Source: Streptomyces mobaraensis
GTDB lineage: Bacteria > Actinomycetota > Actinomycetes > Streptomycetales > Streptomycetaceae
Reading direction: 5' to 3'
Length of the DNA: 64,000 bases
Assembly: GCF_020099395.1 (NCBI RefSeq)
Contig: NZ_CP083590.1
Span: 7,378,001 to 7,442,000 of the forward strand
Positions within the stretch are counted from its first letter, which is position 1. Each line of letters begins with the position of its first letter. The position numbers and the translations under genes are program-made. Below, one piece after another: positions 36,425-44,631 of this stretch. Below the pieces are notes generated by a model that saw only the letters and a list, made by a program, of their open reading frames with translations, was not told where the DNA came from and did no database searches.

Positions 36425-37705
36425 TCACTTGGGAACGGACCAGACCTGGCCCTTGGACCCGTTCGCCGAGTACAGCTGGATCATGGTGCCGTTCGCCGTC
36501 CGGCCACCGGTCACGTCGAGGACCTTGCCCGAGGCGACGTGCACGATGCGCCCCTTGGCGTCGACCTTCCACTTCTGCGCGGGGCCGCCGGTGCAGTCCG
36601 ACAGCTGGATCGTGTTGCCGTTCTTCTTGGCGTTGCCGGCGTTGTCCAGGCACTTGCCCAGCGCGCGGAACGTCCCGTCCTTCTGTACGATCCACGACTG
36701 CGCCACCCCGCCGTTGCAGGTGAACAGCTGGACGCGGGTGCCGTTGGCCGCCTTGCCGCCCTTGACGTCCAGGCACTTCTTCGCCAGTCCGGCCACCCGG
36801 CCCTGCGGCGGGAGCGCCACGCCGGCGCCCCGGGCGAGGAAGCGCAGCCCCTGCATGTCGAACTGCTGGACGTAGGTGCCCGCGCGCTTGTCCGGGTACG
36901 CGTCGCTGGGCGTGCACATCACGGGCTTCTCACCGGAGTCGCTGCCCACCGCGCAGTCGCCCCGCTTCTCGCTGCGGTTGGCGTGCGCCATCCCCATCGT
37001 GTGCGCGAGCTCGTGGCTGATGTGGTTGCGCAGGTACGTCTCGCCCATCCACGGGATGGCCTTGCCGTCGGCGGTGAAGAACTCGCTGTCGATGTAGGCG
37101 TGTCCGCTGGTCGCCGTGTCGGGGAGCGAGGACGAGTAGAAGCCGCAGCTCAGGTTGGCCGTGCCCGAGCCGTCCCGGACCACCTTCCACGGCACGTCCG
37201 GGGTGGCGCCCGGCACGCACGGCCGCTTCAGCAGGCCGATGACGACCTCGCCGCGCGGCCGGGAGTAGTCCCAGCCGACCGGCTTGGTGTCGACCGTGTA
37301 GCGGATGTTGGTGACGCGCTGGAGGTCCGCGGCCGACGCCTTCACATAACGCGCCAGCACGTCCGCGGACTTCTGGTCGTAGAACTTGACGGTGTAGCCG
37401 GTGGCCAGCAGTTTGGTGGCCTTGTCCAGCTGCCATCCCTCGCCGTGCGGGGCCGCGGCCACGGACCGGCGGGCCGCGGGCGCCGGGCCCAGCGACATGG
37501 TGCCGTTCCTGAAGACCGTGCCGTCGGTGCGGGAGGCGCCGGAGTCCGGCACGTCCGCCGGGGCCGGCGCGGCGGCCGGACGGGCGGTGCCGGGCCCGGC
37601 CGGGTGGGAGCCGGCGGCACCGGCCGAGCCCTGGAGGCCGCCCGCGAGGGTCACCGCGGCGCAGAAGGCCACGGTGGATATTCGACGCTTACCTGTACGT
37701 TGCAA
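36425..37705 (-). CDS. Secreted zinc metalloprotease with C-terminal ricin-type lectin domain
   Basis: About 426 residues from a TTG at 37705; the frame stays open to a GTG at 37807, but starting at 37705 gives a compact signal peptide (KRRISTVAFCAAVTLAGGLQ to GSAGA). After a propeptide-like stretch, the catalytic region has HELAHTMGMAH (HExxHxxGxxH zinc site of metzincins) and a downstream VMCTPS that may be the Met-turn. The C-terminal ~125 residues form a beta-trefoil with QxW-type repeats (AQSWIV, AQKWKV, GQVWSV). The lectin part should anchor the protease to a glycan. The start is the main uncertainty. Confidence 0.85.
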   Translation of the reverse strand: MQRTGKRRISTVAFCAAVTLAGGLQGSAGAAGSHPAGPGTARPAAAPAPADVPDSGASRTDGTVFRNGTMSLGPAPAARRSVAAAPHGEGWQLDKATKLLATGYTVKFYDQKSADVLARYVKASAADLQRVTNIRYTVDTKPVGWDYSRPRGEVVIGLLKRPCVPGATPDVPWKVVRDGSGTANLSCGFYSSSLPDTATSGHAYIDSEFFTADGKAIPWMGETYLRNHISHELAHTMGMAHANRSEKRGDCAVGSDSGEKPVMCTPSDAYPDKRAGTYVQQFDMQGLRFLARGAGVALPPQGRVAGLAKKCLDVKGGKAANGTRVQLFTCNGGVAQSWIVQKDGTFRALGKCLDNAGNAKKNGNTIQLSDCTGGPAQKWKVDAKGRIVHVASGKVLDVTGGRTANGTMIQLYSANGSKGQVWSVPK

Positions 37706-37834
37706 TGCCCTGTGGGCCTTTCCCCGTAGGAATCCTGTCGTCCGGACGCCGTCGGTCGGGCGCCCGGATGTGACAGATGATAGGGGAGTGACGACAGGGG
37801 TTCGCACTGCCGCAACTGCCCCCGGAAAAAGGGC

Positions 37835-38329
37835 TTATGGGACATCGGCGGGCGCGGAAGGAAGCGGAGCCCAGAGCCCGGCGGCCGTCCCCTCGCTCAC
37901 ATGCCGCTCGTAGACCGCCACCTTGTGCCGGATGACCTCCAGGTCCGCCCCGAGGGCGGCGATCCTCGCGCGGACCGCCCGCTCATGCTCCCGGAGCAGC
38001 TCCAGCCGCTGCGCCTCGTTCCCGGGCCCCGACCGCACCAGCGCCGCGAAGCGCCCGACGGTCGCCACCGGCATGCCCGACGCCCGGAGCCGGCCGACGA
38101 GCAACAGCCAGTCCACGTCCGCCTGTTCGTACACCCGCCGGCCCGCCGCGTTGCGCGGGACCGGGCGCAGCAGCAGGCCCTCGCGCTCGAAGAACCGCAG
38201 GGTGTCCACGCTCATCCCGGTCGCCCGCACGGCCTCGCCTATGCAGAGGCCGCCCGCGCCGGTGCCTCCCGCGTCGGTCTGGCCCGCAACCGTCTCGTCC
38301 GCACCCGTGTCGCCCGCACTCGTGTCCAT
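37835..38329 (-). CDS. MerR-family transcriptional regulator
   Basis: 164 residues. After an acidic, Gly/Thr-rich leader of ~30 residues, the MerR helix-turn-helix reads CIGEAVRATGMSVDTLRFFE followed by REGLLLRPVPRNAAGRRVYE. The C-terminal half is a dimerising coiled coil (LELLREHERAVRARIAALGA) with no conserved cysteines for metal or redox sensing. It is divergent from an SDR gene whose promoter has the 19-base spacer and dyad recognised by MerR proteins, so that gene is its probable target. The effector is unknown. Confidence 0.9.
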   Translation of the reverse strand: MDTSAGDTGADETVAGQTDAGGTGAGGLCIGEAVRATGMSVDTLRFFEREGLLLRPVPRNAAGRRVYEQADVDWLLLVGRLRASGMPVATVGRFAALVRSGPGNEAQRLELLREHERAVRARIAALGADLEVIRHKVAVYERHVSEGTAAGLWAPLPSAPADVP

Positions 38330-38345
38330 GGCGCCGCAGCCTAGC

Positions 38346-38376
38346 TTGACCTGGACCGCACTCCAGCTCCTAGCGT
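38346..38376 (+). promoter_or_regulatory. MerR-type promoter of the SDR gene (19-bp spacer, dyad, leaderless)
   Basis: -35 TTGACC (38346-38351), spacer of exactly 19 bases, -10 TAGCGT (38371-38376). The spacer holds a dyad CTGGA-N6-TCCAG (38351-38366). Over-long spacers with a dyad are the signature of MerR-activated promoters. The SDR ATG at 38384 is at the expected transcription start, so the mRNA is probably leaderless. Confidence 0.8.
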
Positions 38377-38383
38377 CCCGGTC

Positions 38384-39388
38384 ATGAACACACCGCACCA
38401 CGTGCCGGACGACCGCATGCGCCGGCAGCGCCCGCTCGGTTCCGGCTTCGGAGCCCACAGCACCGCCGACGACGTCCTCGCGGGCATCGATCTGACGGGC
38501 CGGACCGCCCTGGTCACCGGCGGCGCCTCGGGCCTCGGCCTGGAGACGACGCGGGCCCTCGCCCGGGCCGGGGCCCGCGTCCTCGTCGCCGTCCGCGGGC
38601 CCGCCGCGGCGGAGGCCGCCGTGCGCGCGGCGCTCCCCGCCGGGCCGCACGCCGCCGTCACCGTCCACGCGCTCGACCTCGCCGACCCCGCGTCCATCCG
38701 GGACTTCGCCGACGGCTTCCTCGCCACCGGCCGCGTTCTCGACCTCCTCATCGCCAACGCCGGTGTCATGGCCTGCCCGGAGACGCGGACCGACGCCGGC
38801 CTGGAGCTCCACTTCGCCGTCAACCACCTCGGCCACCACGCCCTCGTCAACCGCCTCCGCCCGGCCCTGAACCCGGCCGGATCCCGGGTGGTGACGGTCG
38901 CCTCCTCCGGCCACTTCCTCTCCGGCATCCGCTGGGGCGACCTCCACTTCCGCACCGGGTACGACCGGTGGCTCGCCTACGCCCAGAGCAAGACGGCCAA
39001 CGCCCTCTTCGCCCTGCACCTCGACACCCTGGGCGCCGACGACGGCCTGCGCGCCCACTCCGTCCACCCCGGCAGCATCCTCACCCCGCTCCAGCGGCAC
39101 GTTCCCCGCGACGAGCAGATCGCCCAGGGGTGGATGGACGCGGACGGCACCCCGGCGGCGGGCTTCAAGTCCCCCGCCCAGGGCGCCGCGACGACCGTCT
39201 GGGCGGCCACCTCGCCCCTCCTGGCCGGGCACGGCGGCACGTACTGCCAGGACTGCGACGTCGCCGGCCCCGCCACCACCGACGACATGCTCCTCGGAGG
39301 CGTCAAGCCGTGGGCCGTCGACCCCGAGGCGGCGGCCCGCCTCTGGGACCTCTCGGTCCGGCTCACGGGGCAGAACGCCTTTGCCTGA
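38384..39388 (+). CDS. SDR-family oxidoreductase (extended N-terminus type)
   Basis: 334 residues. MNTPHHVPDDRMRRQRPLGS leads into the SDR core: VTGGASGLGLETTRALARAG (TGGxxGLG), IANAGVMACPE (NAG), VTVASSGHFLSG (catalytic Ser), YAQSKTANALFALH (YxxxK). Human RDH/WWOX-like SDRs share the LxxxFxVNxLGH segment (LHFAVNHLGHHALV). Likely NADP(H)-dependent reduction of a hydrophobic carbonyl. Control by the divergent MerR regulator is indicated by the promoter. No ribosome binding site, in keeping with a leaderless start. Confidence 0.88.
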   Translation: MNTPHHVPDDRMRRQRPLGSGFGAHSTADDVLAGIDLTGRTALVTGGASGLGLETTRALARAGARVLVAVRGPAAAEAAVRAALPAGPHAAVTVHALDLADPASIRDFADGFLATGRVLDLLIANAGVMACPETRTDAGLELHFAVNHLGHHALVNRLRPALNPAGSRVVTVASSGHFLSGIRWGDLHFRTGYDRWLAYAQSKTANALFALHLDTLGADDGLRAHSVHPGSILTPLQRHVPRDEQIAQGWMDADGTPAAGFKSPAQGAATTVWAATSPLLAGHGGTYCQDCDVAGPATTDDMLLGGVKPWAVDPEAAARLWDLSVRLTGQNAFA

Positions 39389-39512
39389 CGGTCCTGAGGG
39401 GACTGACGGTCCTGAGGGGGGCTGACGGTCCTTGGGGTCCGACGGCCCTGAGGATCCGACGGCCCTGAGGAGTCCGACGGTCCCGAGTGGCCTGACGCAT
39501 CCCGAGCGGCCC
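39386..39512 (+). repeat. Imperfect ~18-bp tandem repeats (about seven copies)
   Basis: The gap after the SDR stop is built of variants of CTGACGGTCCTGAGGGG (later copies CCGACGGCCCTGAGGAT and CTGACGCATCCCGAGCGG), unit 17-19 bases. No gene is seen here. Confidence 0.8.
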
Positions 39513-39558
39513 GGGCGGACCGTCGACCGCCCGGGCGCCCGCCGCCTACGCTGCGCCC

Positions 39559-40341
39559 ATGACACCGACACCCGTCCCCGGAACGACGCACCACGGCCGC
39601 ACCGCCCTCGTCACCGGCGCGGCGAGCGGTATCGGCGCGGCCTGCGCCCTCCGCCTCGCCGCGGCCGGGGCCACCGTCCGCGCCCTGGACCGCGACGCGC
39701 CGGAGCTAGCCGCGCTCGCCGGACGGGCGGCGGACCTGCCCGGCGCCGTCGAGACCGTCGTCCTCGACCTCACCGACCTCGACGCCGCCGAACGCGCCGC
39801 GGCCGGCGCCGACATCCTCGTCAACAACGCCGGCATCCAGACCGTGCGCCCGATTCACACGTTCCCGCCGGAGGCGTTCCACACCGTCCTCACGGTCATG
39901 CTGGAGGCGCCGTTCCGGCTGATCAGAGGCGCCCTGCCGGGGATGTACGAGCGGGGCTGGGGGCGCGTCGTCAACATATCGTCCGTCCACGGACTGCGGG
40001 CCTCCGCGTTCAAGTCGGCCTACGTCGCCGCCAAGCACGGCCTGGAGGGCCTGTCCAAGGTCACCGCCCTCGAAGGGGCGCCGCACGGCGTGACGTCCAA
40101 CTGTGTGAGCCCCGGCTACGTCCGGACCCCGCTCCTCGAACGGCAGCTCGCCGACCAGGCCGCCGCCCACTCCGTCCCCGAGGAGCACGTCCTGAACGAC
40201 GTCCTCCTCGCCGGGACGCCGCTCAAGCGGCTGGTCGAACCGGAGGAGGTCGCCGAGGCCGTCGCCTACCTCTGCGGCCCGTACGCCTCCGCCGTCACCG
40301 GCACCACACTCGTCCTGGACGGCGGCTGGACCGCCCGCTGA
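39559..40341 (+). CDS. 3-hydroxybutyrate dehydrogenase-like SDR
   Basis: 260 residues. SDR motifs: ALVTGAASGIGAACALRLAA (TGxxxGIG), LVNNAGIQ, VNISSVHGLRA (Ser), YVAAKHGLEG (YxxxK). The pair NNAGIQ and SSVHGLxAxxFKSAYVAAKH is typical of D-beta-hydroxybutyrate dehydrogenases, as is the C-terminal VTGTTLVLDGGWTAR. It would interconvert 3-hydroxybutyrate and acetoacetate with NAD(H), part of polyhydroxybutyrate or ketone-body use. The gene has no obvious operon partner; the repeats before it may contain its promoter. Confidence 0.85.
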   Translation: MTPTPVPGTTHHGRTALVTGAASGIGAACALRLAAAGATVRALDRDAPELAALAGRAADLPGAVETVVLDLTDLDAAERAAAGADILVNNAGIQTVRPIHTFPPEAFHTVLTVMLEAPFRLIRGALPGMYERGWGRVVNISSVHGLRASAFKSAYVAAKHGLEGLSKVTALEGAPHGVTSNCVSPGYVRTPLLERQLADQAAAHSVPEEHVLNDVLLAGTPLKRLVEPEEVAEAVAYLCGPYASAVTGTTLVLDGGWTAR

Positions 40342-40478
40342 CCCACGGGACCCGCCGTGCCCGAAGCGTGATCACCGCGACATCGCGCCGCGCGCCCCCG
40401 GCGGGTGAGGATACGGGGGCGGACCGGAGCGCTCCGGCCCGCGTCACGCAGCAGTACAGCGGAACAGGAGAAAGAACC

Positions 40479-41264
40479 GTGAGCCGTCCCGCGCCCTCCG
40501 CCGACGCACTCCCGCGCTTCCTCGCCCGGCTCGACGCCGCCGCGGCCGGCCGGTGGGAGGAGCGGCCCGCGCAGGGACCGGACCTGCCCGACCTGCCCGA
40601 CTGGCTGGTCCAGCTCACCGGCGCGCTGTGGGACGGCCTGGAGCCCGGCACGGCGGGGGAGTGGGCCCGCCGCGTCCACGACGCCTGCGTCCGCCTCGAC
40701 GGCCGGATCCCCCTCACCGTCGTCCATGACTGGCACGCCCGAACCGTCGTCCCGCTGCTGGCCGGACCCGGGGCCACGCCGTACGAGGCCGTACGGGCGC
40801 TGCACCTGAGGGCGGCGGAGGGCGAGCCGGTCGCGGAGGACGCCTGGGCCGCCGCCCTCGAATCCGCGCTGCGGGACGTCCACCGGCGCGCCTACCCGTA
40901 CGCCGACGCCTTCGCCACGGCCGCGTCCAACGCCCTCGCCTGGGCGCGGACCAACGACTACGGCGAGGCGGAGGCCCGGGAGTTCGCGGACGGCTACGCC
41001 GAGCTCAACACCGGCGCCAACGTGACGTCGTACGCGGACGCCAACGCCCTCGTGCACGCCCGCGCGCTCGCGGCGGCCTACGCGGCGGCCGACCCGGCCG
41101 CCTACGCGGCGTGCTACCCGTTCGCCGCGGTGAACGCCTACGCCCTCGCGCTCGCCGGGCAGGGCACGGACACGGTGGACGGCCGGGAGGAGCGGCGCCG
41201 GGCGGCCTGCGGGCGGCTCGCGGCGGGCCTGGCCGGGAGCCTGGAGCGGGCCGCCGGGGCCTGA
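40479..41264 (+). CDS. Alanine-rich protein with Tyr-Ala-x-Ala repeats, unknown
   Basis: 261 residues; GTG start with ACAGGAG 8 bases upstream. The N-terminal half has a Trp-rich segment (LPDLPDWLVQLTGALWDGLE). The C-terminal half is an alanine/tyrosine/aspartate-rich helical repeat (YADAFATAASNALAWARTND, YGEAEAREFADGYAELNT, YADANALVHARALAAAYAAA). Spacing of aromatic residues suggests stacked helices. It reminds me weakly of Streptomyces proteins annotated SpcZ, but I cannot confirm that. Soluble, no signal peptide. Function unknown. Confidence 0.65.
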   Translation: MSRPAPSADALPRFLARLDAAAAGRWEERPAQGPDLPDLPDWLVQLTGALWDGLEPGTAGEWARRVHDACVRLDGRIPLTVVHDWHARTVVPLLAGPGATPYEAVRALHLRAAEGEPVAEDAWAAALESALRDVHRRAYPYADAFATAASNALAWARTNDYGEAEAREFADGYAELNTGANVTSYADANALVHARALAAAYAAADPAAYAACYPFAAVNAYALALAGQGTDTVDGREERRRAACGRLAAGLAGSLERAAGA

Positions 41265-41345
41265 GGCGGGGGGAACGGTGAGGCGGGCGGGACCTGAGGG
41301 GCTGCCTGGGCCTGAGGGACCGCCGGCGCCTGAGGGGCCGGGGCC
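41265..41345 (+). repeat. Degenerate CCTGAGGG repeats
   Basis: GCCTGAGGC, ACCTGAGGGG, GCCTGAGGGA and GCCTGAGGGG recur in the first 80 bases after the stop of the Ala-rich gene, resembling the CTGAGG element of the tandem repeats at 39386-39512. Confidence 0.5.
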
Positions 41346-41513
41346 GGGAACCCCGGGAAAACGGACGGCCGTTCGATCCCGGCAACGCCGTTCCGGCCCC
41401 TTCGAGCACCGTCGAAACGCCTGGTGACACGGCTCCCGCCAGGCCACTCTGGCGTCGTCAGCAGCGGTGGCGGGACCGGCCCCGCCACCACCCTCCGGCG
41501 AAGGAGACGACGT

Positions 41514-41858
41514 ATGAAACTCCGCGGATCACTGTCCGGCACGACCGCCCGGCTCGGCCTCGCGGCGGTCACCCTGGCCGGCGCCCTCGCCTGTGCCACG
41601 GTCGCCCCCGCGACGGCCGCCCCGGAACGGATCCAGGGCTGCGGCTGGAACGAGAGCAGGGGCGGCGAGCGCGCCTACTACGAGCACTGCGCCACCAACA
41701 CCAACGTGTGGATCCAGGTCACGCGGTTCCCCCGGTCCAACTACCACCGCTGCGTCGGACCGGGCCGCACCAACCTGGACCTCGACGCCACCGGCGCCTG
41801 GTACGACAGCGGCTACCGGGGCGGCCTCTGCTCCCACCCGGGGGACACCGGGCCCTGA
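41514..41858 (+). CDS. DUF6355 family secreted protein
   Basis: 114 residues; ATG 41514 with AAGGAGACG 5 bases upstream. Signal peptide (ARLGLAAVTLAGALACATVA to PATAA), then a ~75-residue mature domain with four cysteines: GCGWNESRGGERAYYEHC, HRCVGPGRTNL and GLCSHPG. This matches DUF6355, a family annotated in databases as natural product biosynthesis proteins because members lie near biosynthetic clusters. Here it is convergent with the TauD gene of the detoxin-like cluster. Biochemical role is unknown; the four cysteines suggest two disulphides. Confidence 0.75.
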   Translation: MKLRGSLSGTTARLGLAAVTLAGALACATVAPATAAPERIQGCGWNESRGGERAYYEHCATNTNVWIQVTRFPRSNYHRCVGPGRTNLDLDATGAWYDSGYRGGLCSHPGDTGP

Positions 41859-41869
41859 CGGGCACGCCG

Positions 41870-41917
41870 AACGGCGGTCCGCCCCCCCCGTGAACGCGGG
41901 GCGGGCGGCCCGCCGTT
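41870..41917. terminator. Long hairpin between convergent DUF6355 and dioxygenase genes
   Basis: Outer arms AACGGCGG (41870-41877) and CCGCCGTT (41910-41917) enclose further G/C pairing. It should stop transcription from both sides. Confidence 0.8.
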
Positions 41918-41931
41918 GACGACGCGTCGCG

Positions 41932-42804
41932 TCAGGCCCGCGGCTTGGTCCCGTCGATGGCGACCCGGCGGCCGTAGCGGCTGTGCGGGTAGTAGTCCCA
42001 GATCGCGTGGTGCTGGACGCAGCGGTTGTCCCAGAACACCAGGGTCTTCGGCTGCCAGCGGACCCGGCAGACGAGCAGCGGCGTGCCGGCGATGTGCCGG
42101 TACAGCATCTCCAGCAGGGCATCGCTCTCCGCGGCCGACAGCTGCGGGATGTGCGAGGTGTACGGGCGGTTGACGAAGAGGAGCTTGCGGCCGGTCTCCG
42201 GGTGGCGGACGATGATCGGGTGCTCGTTCACCGGCACCTCGTACTCGGCCGGCGGGCCCTGCTTTCCCCACGGCTGGGCGCCGTCGTGGACGGCGGTGAG
42301 GCCCTCCAGGAACGCCTTCATGGCGGGGGAGAGCATCTCGTAGGCGAGGTGCATGTTGGCGAACATGGTGTCGCCGCCGCTGCCGGCCTCCGGTATGCGG
42401 GTGATGTGCAGCATCGAGCCGAGCGACGGCTCGGCGTCGGCGGTGCCGTCGGCGTGCCAGCCGTTGCCCGCCACGTTCCTCGACTCGGCCGACGCGCTGA
42501 TCTCCAGCACGTACGGGTCGCTGTCGGGGGCGGCCAGCGCCACTGGGTGCAGCGGGCCGAAGTGCGTCGCGAACCGCTTGTGGTCCTCGGGCGTGATCTC
42601 CTGGTCGCGGAAGACCAGGACGTGATGGGCGAGGAAAGCGTCCTTGACCTCAGCGAGTTGACGCTCCGTCAGCTCCTGGGAGAGGTCGACACCGGAGACC
42701 TCCGCGCCGAGGACCGGGGTCAGCGGGTCCAGGGTGATGGTCTCGTAGGCGGGCTTCGGGCGGGTGGTGAGCGCCTTCACGGCGTCGAGTGCGTAGTCTT
42801 CCAT
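41932..42804 (-). CDS. TauD-family Fe(II)/2-oxoglutarate dioxygenase (detoxin/rimosamide-type cluster)
   Basis: 290 residues; AGGAAAGG before ATG. The facial triad is seen in NGWHADGTADAEPS (HxD) and NRCVQHHAIWDYYPHSRYGR (distal His), with the 2-oxoglutarate-binding Arg in GRRVAIDG. AFLAHHVLVFRDQEITPEDH and FGPLHPVAL are normal for the family. It is the last gene of the - strand cluster, 40 bases after the SGNH gene. In detoxin and rimosamide clusters a TauD-like enzyme is one of three core genes with an NRPS and a hybrid NRPS/PKS, so oxidation of the proline-derived unit or of the peptide is the likely role. The precise position is inferred. Confidence 0.88.
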   Translation of the reverse strand: MEDYALDAVKALTTRPKPAYETITLDPLTPVLGAEVSGVDLSQELTERQLAEVKDAFLAHHVLVFRDQEITPEDHKRFATHFGPLHPVALAAPDSDPYVLEISASAESRNVAGNGWHADGTADAEPSLGSMLHITRIPEAGSGGDTMFANMHLAYEMLSPAMKAFLEGLTAVHDGAQPWGKQGPPAEYEVPVNEHPIIVRHPETGRKLLFVNRPYTSHIPQLSAAESDALLEMLYRHIAGTPLLVCRVRWQPKTLVFWDNRCVQHHAIWDYYPHSRYGRRVAIDGTKPRA

Positions 42805-42844
42805 GGCCTTTCCTGTACTGCGTCGCGGTAGGGGTGGGGGGCTT

Positions 42845-43555
42845 TCAGAGCCCGCGGTCGAGGAGTTCGGCGAGGATGACGCGGCCGAAGGCGAGGTTGC
42901 CGTGGATGATGTCGTCCTTCTCGCACAGCTCGGGCCGCTGCATGCCCGACGCGTCGGTGGTGCGGGCGCGCAGGTCCACGACCTCCACGCCCAGCTCGGC
43001 GACGGCTTGGCGGACGCGCTCCTGCGCCGCCATGAACACCTCGCGGTCCGACATGCCGGGCACCCGCTGCGGCGGCATCACCGCCAGCACCCGCAGGCCG
43101 AGGCCGCGGGCGTGGGCGTAGAACGCCAGCGCGTCGCGGACGCCCGCCCGGACGAGCGCGTCGAACAGCGGGCTGTCGAGGAAGCCCGGCGGGAAGGCGC
43201 CGCCGCGGGTGCGGTAGATCCGCCAGTTCTCGGTCGTCGCGACGAAGTGGGCGCTGAAGCCGAACGTGCACACCAGCGGCACGGTCAGCCGGTCCAGGCC
43301 CGCGACGCCCAGCTCGTCGAGGAACGAGCGGTAACGCGTTTCCGTCTCCGCGTCGCGGAAGACGACGTCGTTCCCGCGCAGGTCGTAGAAGCCGGCGGTG
43401 AAGTCCCGTCCCGAGCCGATGGGCCCGCCCGCGAACGGGACGCGGGCGGCCGCCGCGGCCCGGCCGACCGGACCGGCGTGGGAGTCGCCCAGCAGCAGGA
43501 AGCGGGCGGCGGCCGGCCTAGCGGGGGCTGTAGTAGTCGAGTACGGCGTCGTCAC
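42845..43555 (-). CDS. SGNH/GDSL-like hydrolase
   Basis: 236 residues, GTG start inside the end of the preceding GSCFA gene (38-base overlap in a different frame). FLLLGDSHAGPVG is the block I nucleophile motif of SGNH hydrolases; VPLVCTFGFSAHF and ELCEKDDIIHGN (H near the C-terminus) could supply other catalytic elements. Such proteins deacylate or transfer acyl groups. Together with the GSCFA protein it forms a pair of related SGNH-fold enzymes coupled to the NRPS/PKS genes, suggesting acyl tailoring of the product. No signal peptide, so it acts in the cytosol. Confidence 0.7.
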   Translation of the reverse strand: MTTPYSTTTAPARPAAARFLLLGDSHAGPVGRAAAAARVPFAGGPIGSGRDFTAGFYDLRGNDVVFRDAETETRYRSFLDELGVAGLDRLTVPLVCTFGFSAHFVATTENWRIYRTRGGAFPPGFLDSPLFDALVRAGVRDALAFYAHARGLGLRVLAVMPPQRVPGMSDREVFMAAQERVRQAVAELGVEVVDLRARTTDASGMQRPELCEKDDIIHGNLAFGRVILAELLDRGL

Positions 43556-44576
43556 ACTCGAAGTCCTCTCCGGCGGTGGGCTGGGCGGGGGAGCGGTCGG
43601 GGGCCGGTACGGCGGTATCAGAAGACGGGCGCCTTTCGAGCGCGCCGAAGAACCGGTCCATCACGAAGGCGACGCCCTCCGGCGTCACCGTCCGCAGGTT
43701 CGGCTCGAAGAACGCGCCGCGGAACGGAGTGCCGGTGACGATCTCGTACGACGGGAAGTAGTCGATGTGCGGGTGCTCGGCGGCGAGTTGGCCGGCGACG
43801 GCCCGCAGGACCGACTTCGAGTACGTGGTGGCGGTGAGGGCGTGCCCGCCGGTCGCGGTCGCCGTGAGCGGCACCGGCGAGACGGTGAGCAGCACCTTCA
43901 GCCCGGGGTTGACGGACCGGGCCAGCTCCAGGGCGGCGGTCAGGTCCCGGCGCACCTCGTCGAAGGTGAAGTTGTGGAAGACGTGCCGCGCGGGATCGAA
44001 GGTGCCGCGCAGGGTGCCCGGGCAGACCGGGTGGACCGTGCCGCTGTCGCGGTCGCGCCACGCCTCGGTCAGGCCCAGTGTGAAGATCAGGCAGTCCGCC
44101 TCGGCGAGGCCCTCGCGGACCGCGGCGAGCGTCGCCGCCCGCGCGGCGAACAGCTCCTCGGCGGAGGCGTACCCGGCCGGTTCGACCGCCGGGCGGCAGG
44201 GGTCGTGGAAGCGCCCGTCCTCCTGCCAGACCTCCTCGGGCGGCTCCTCCGCGCCCAGCGCCCACGCGAACCACTGGCGCAGCACGGCGGCGGTGTAGAT
44301 GTTGCCGGTGCGGAAGGAGAACACGCCGAAGTGGCGGTCGCGGCGCTGCTCCGGCGTCAGGCCGGGCGGCGCGAGCTCGGTGTCGCGCCAGTTCATGCCC
44401 CGGTCGCGCAGGGCGCGGCCGATGTGCCGGGCGAAGCAGGACCCGGCCGTGAGGAGGACGTCGTCCTGGCCGATGGCGAACTTCGGCGTCCACAGGCCGT
44501 CGATGTCCGCCCACGCGGGCTCGGCGACCGCGGGCCGCCAGAAGGAGCGGGACGGAAGTGTCTGATAGGGATTCAT
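43518..44576 (-). CDS. GSCFA-domain protein (SGNH/PC-esterase-like fold)
   Basis: 352 residues. The defining GSCFA motif is present in LLTAGSCFARHIGRALRDRG. Other conserved parts: TGNIYTAAVLRQWFAWALG, LIFTLGLTEAWRD, VLLTVSPVPLTAT and YFPSYEIVTG. The family is a relative of SGNH hydrolases and PC-esterases, found in diverse bacteria, and its substrates are mostly unknown. It lies 55 bases after the hybrid NRPS/PKS and overlaps the next gene, so it belongs to the operon. Inference: an acyltransferase or esterase acting on the peptide product or on a carrier-bound intermediate. Confidence 0.8.
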   Translation of the reverse strand: MNPYQTLPSRSFWRPAVAEPAWADIDGLWTPKFAIGQDDVLLTAGSCFARHIGRALRDRGMNWRDTELAPPGLTPEQRRDRHFGVFSFRTGNIYTAAVLRQWFAWALGAEEPPEEVWQEDGRFHDPCRPAVEPAGYASAEELFAARAATLAAVREGLAEADCLIFTLGLTEAWRDRDSGTVHPVCPGTLRGTFDPARHVFHNFTFDEVRRDLTAALELARSVNPGLKVLLTVSPVPLTATATGGHALTATTYSKSVLRAVAGQLAAEHPHIDYFPSYEIVTGTPFRGAFFEPNLRTVTPEGVAFVMDRFFGALERRPSSDTAVPAPDRSPAQPTAGEDFECDDAVLDYYSPR

Positions 44577-44631
44577 GGGGTGTTGTCTCGGCCTCGGTTC
44601 GTCCGTGTGGTGGTCGGTGAGGGGCGGGCGG

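Noticed and set aside
40479..41264. Naming the Ala-rich protein SpcZ.
   Set aside because: Only a vague memory of similar repeats; not enough to assign.
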